Of a DNA stretch of 7,028 nucleotides, positions 6,647 through 7,028 are shown one piece after another; within the stretch, counting starts at the first letter, position 1, and the number at the start of each line of letters is the position of its first letter. Position numbers and translations under genes: made by a program. Source of the stretch: an uncultured Micrococcales bacterium. GTDB taxonomy: Bacteria > Actinomycetota > Actinomycetes > Actinomycetales > Microbacteriaceae. The stretch spans positions 1-7,028 of the forward strand of contig CAJXTQ010000033.1 in NCBI GenBank assembly GCA_913060985.1, in the 5' to 3' direction. Under the pieces are notes generated by a model that did no database searches, was not told the DNA's origin, and saw only the letters and a program-made list of their open reading frames with translations.

Positions 6647-6996
6647 TTCCCACTCCCTTTGAAAACTCCTTTACCAAAACCTTTGGTTATACCTACTAGT
6701 TTAGCCAGTGGTCCACCAACGCCAGCGGTTAGCACTGCAACCAAGCTGTTAACGTTCTCAGTTACCTGCTCAACATCCTCTGTAATGGAATCAACTCGTT
6801 TCAACTGCTTGTTTAGTTCAGCAATAGACACATTTGCCTCTTGGAGCATTGGCTTGAGCTCTTGATTTAGTAGCTTCACCGTCACAGTTGTCTCATCAAC
6901 GACCTTGGCTAGCTTAATCAGGGGAAGACCGAGAAAAATCACCAGCAGAACAAACCCGCCCGCAAAAAGCAGCCCGATGATGTCGCCGATGGCCAA
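6643..6996 (-). CDS. DUF948-family membrane-anchored coiled-coil protein
   Basis: The 117-aa product matches the layout of DUF948 proteins, which are often found just upstream of alaS in actinobacteria and have no established function. It has one N-terminal membrane segment (about 5-27, DIIGLLFAGGFVLLVIFLGL), then a heptad-like helical region (about 30-90) rich in Val, Leu, Glu, Asn and Lys that looks like a coiled coil. It ends in a glycine-lysine tail where Lys105, 109, 113 and 117 are spaced exactly four residues apart. The topology is probably N-out or a short N-terminal anchor with a soluble tail; I cannot decide the side. Start choice: TTG at 6996, with GAGG 8 nt upstream inside the end of the preceding gene, and no better codon before the upstream stop. 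It overlaps the 62-aa gene by 4 nt (ATGA). The family call rests on context and layout more than on a diagnostic motif. Confidence 0.8.
   Translation of the reverse strand: MAIGDIIGLLFAGGFVLLVIFLGLPLIKLAKVVDETTVTVKLLNQELKPMLQEANVSIAELNKQLKRVDSITEDVEQVTENVNSLVAVLTAGVGGPLAKLVGITKGFGKGVFKGSGK
6653..6660 (-). promoter_or_regulatory. Ribosome binding site of the 62-aa gene
   Basis: AAAGGGAG on the minus strand, inside the 3' end of the DUF948 gene, lies 6 nt before the ATG at 6646. It is one of the strongest Shine-Dalgarno sites in the window and supports the small gene as truly translated. Confidence 0.65.
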
Positions 6997-7001
6997 TGTA
7001 C

Positions 7002-7028
7002 TTACCTCGCCGCGTAGTACTCAACCAC
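7002..7028 (-). CDS. rpsD: C-terminal end of ribosomal protein S4 (partial)
   Basis: Only eight codons and a TAA stop are present; the gene enters from beyond the window. The residues VVEYYAAR strongly resemble the C-terminus of bacterial ribosomal protein S4, which usually ends in a form of LIVEYYSR. S4 binds 16S rRNA early in 30S assembly. Actinobacterial genomes often place rpsD upstream of the DUF948-alaS block, which supports the call. The stop is 5 nt before the TTG of the DUF948 gene, so the downstream genes are probably read from the rpsD transcript. With so few residues the identity is likely but not proven. Confidence 0.65.
   Translation of the reverse strand: MVEYYAAR
7005..7008 (-). 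promoter_or_regulatory. Ribosome binding site for the TTG start of the DUF948 gene
   Basis: GAGG (extended GAGGTAAG) overlaps the last codons and stop of the upstream gene, 8 nt before the TTG at 6996. It supports that start codon. Confidence 0.55.

Noticed and set aside
1..7028. Mobile element, CRISPR array, prophage, defence system, tRNA or riboswitch
   Set aside because: No repeats with spacers, no transposase or integrase motifs, no tRNA cloverleaf, and no non-coding leader long enough for a riboswitch were seen. Every region is explained by a housekeeping gene.

Overview
The window is a stretch of actinobacterial core genome, most likely from the Microbacteriaceae and possibly one of the small-genome freshwater lineages related to Rhodoluna or Aquiluna. 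Three things support this. The gene order rpsD, DUF948 protein, small membrane-anchored protein, alaS, ruvX, mltG, aroE, aroC, aroK is an actinobacterial arrangement. The AlaRS active-site wording (GKTTRHGTFFQM) and the MltG motif with Q before the catalytic-region Glu (ASLIQLEA) are also actinobacterial in style. G+C is only about one half, low for the phylum. The genus-level placement is inference.

All genes lie on the minus strand, so the transcript reads from 7028 down to 1. In transcription order they are: the last codons of what looks like rpsD (ribosomal protein S4); a 117-aa DUF948 protein; a 62-aa small protein; alaS (alanyl-tRNA synthetase); ruvX/yqgF (RNase H-fold nuclease implicated in 16S rRNA maturation); mltG (endolytic murein transglycosylase); aroE (shikimate dehydrogenase); aroC (chorismate synthase); and aroK (shikimate kinase), which is cut by the window edge.

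Packing is extreme. Adjacent genes are separated by +5, -4, +2, -4, -11, -8, -8 and -1 nt, so only seven bases are non-coding. There is no room for an internal terminator, and any internal promoter would have to lie inside a coding sequence. The genes appear to form one co-transcribed block joining translation (S4, AlaRS), rRNA processing (RuvX), envelope biogenesis (MltG) and the late shikimate pathway (AroE, AroK, AroC). Translational coupling is probably the main local control. Some starts have strong Shine-Dalgarno sites (ruvX, the 62-aa gene, aroC), while aroK has none. The aroE start is preceded directly by a predicted mRNA hairpin built from the mltG 3' end.

I found no mobile element, CRISPR array, RNA gene, prophage or defence system, and I do not think the window contains an undescribed system. 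The observations most worth checking are the hairpin at the aroE start, the sharp G+C drop at aroK, and the two small conserved-context proteins between rpsD and alaS, one of which has a C-terminal tail with Lys every four residues.
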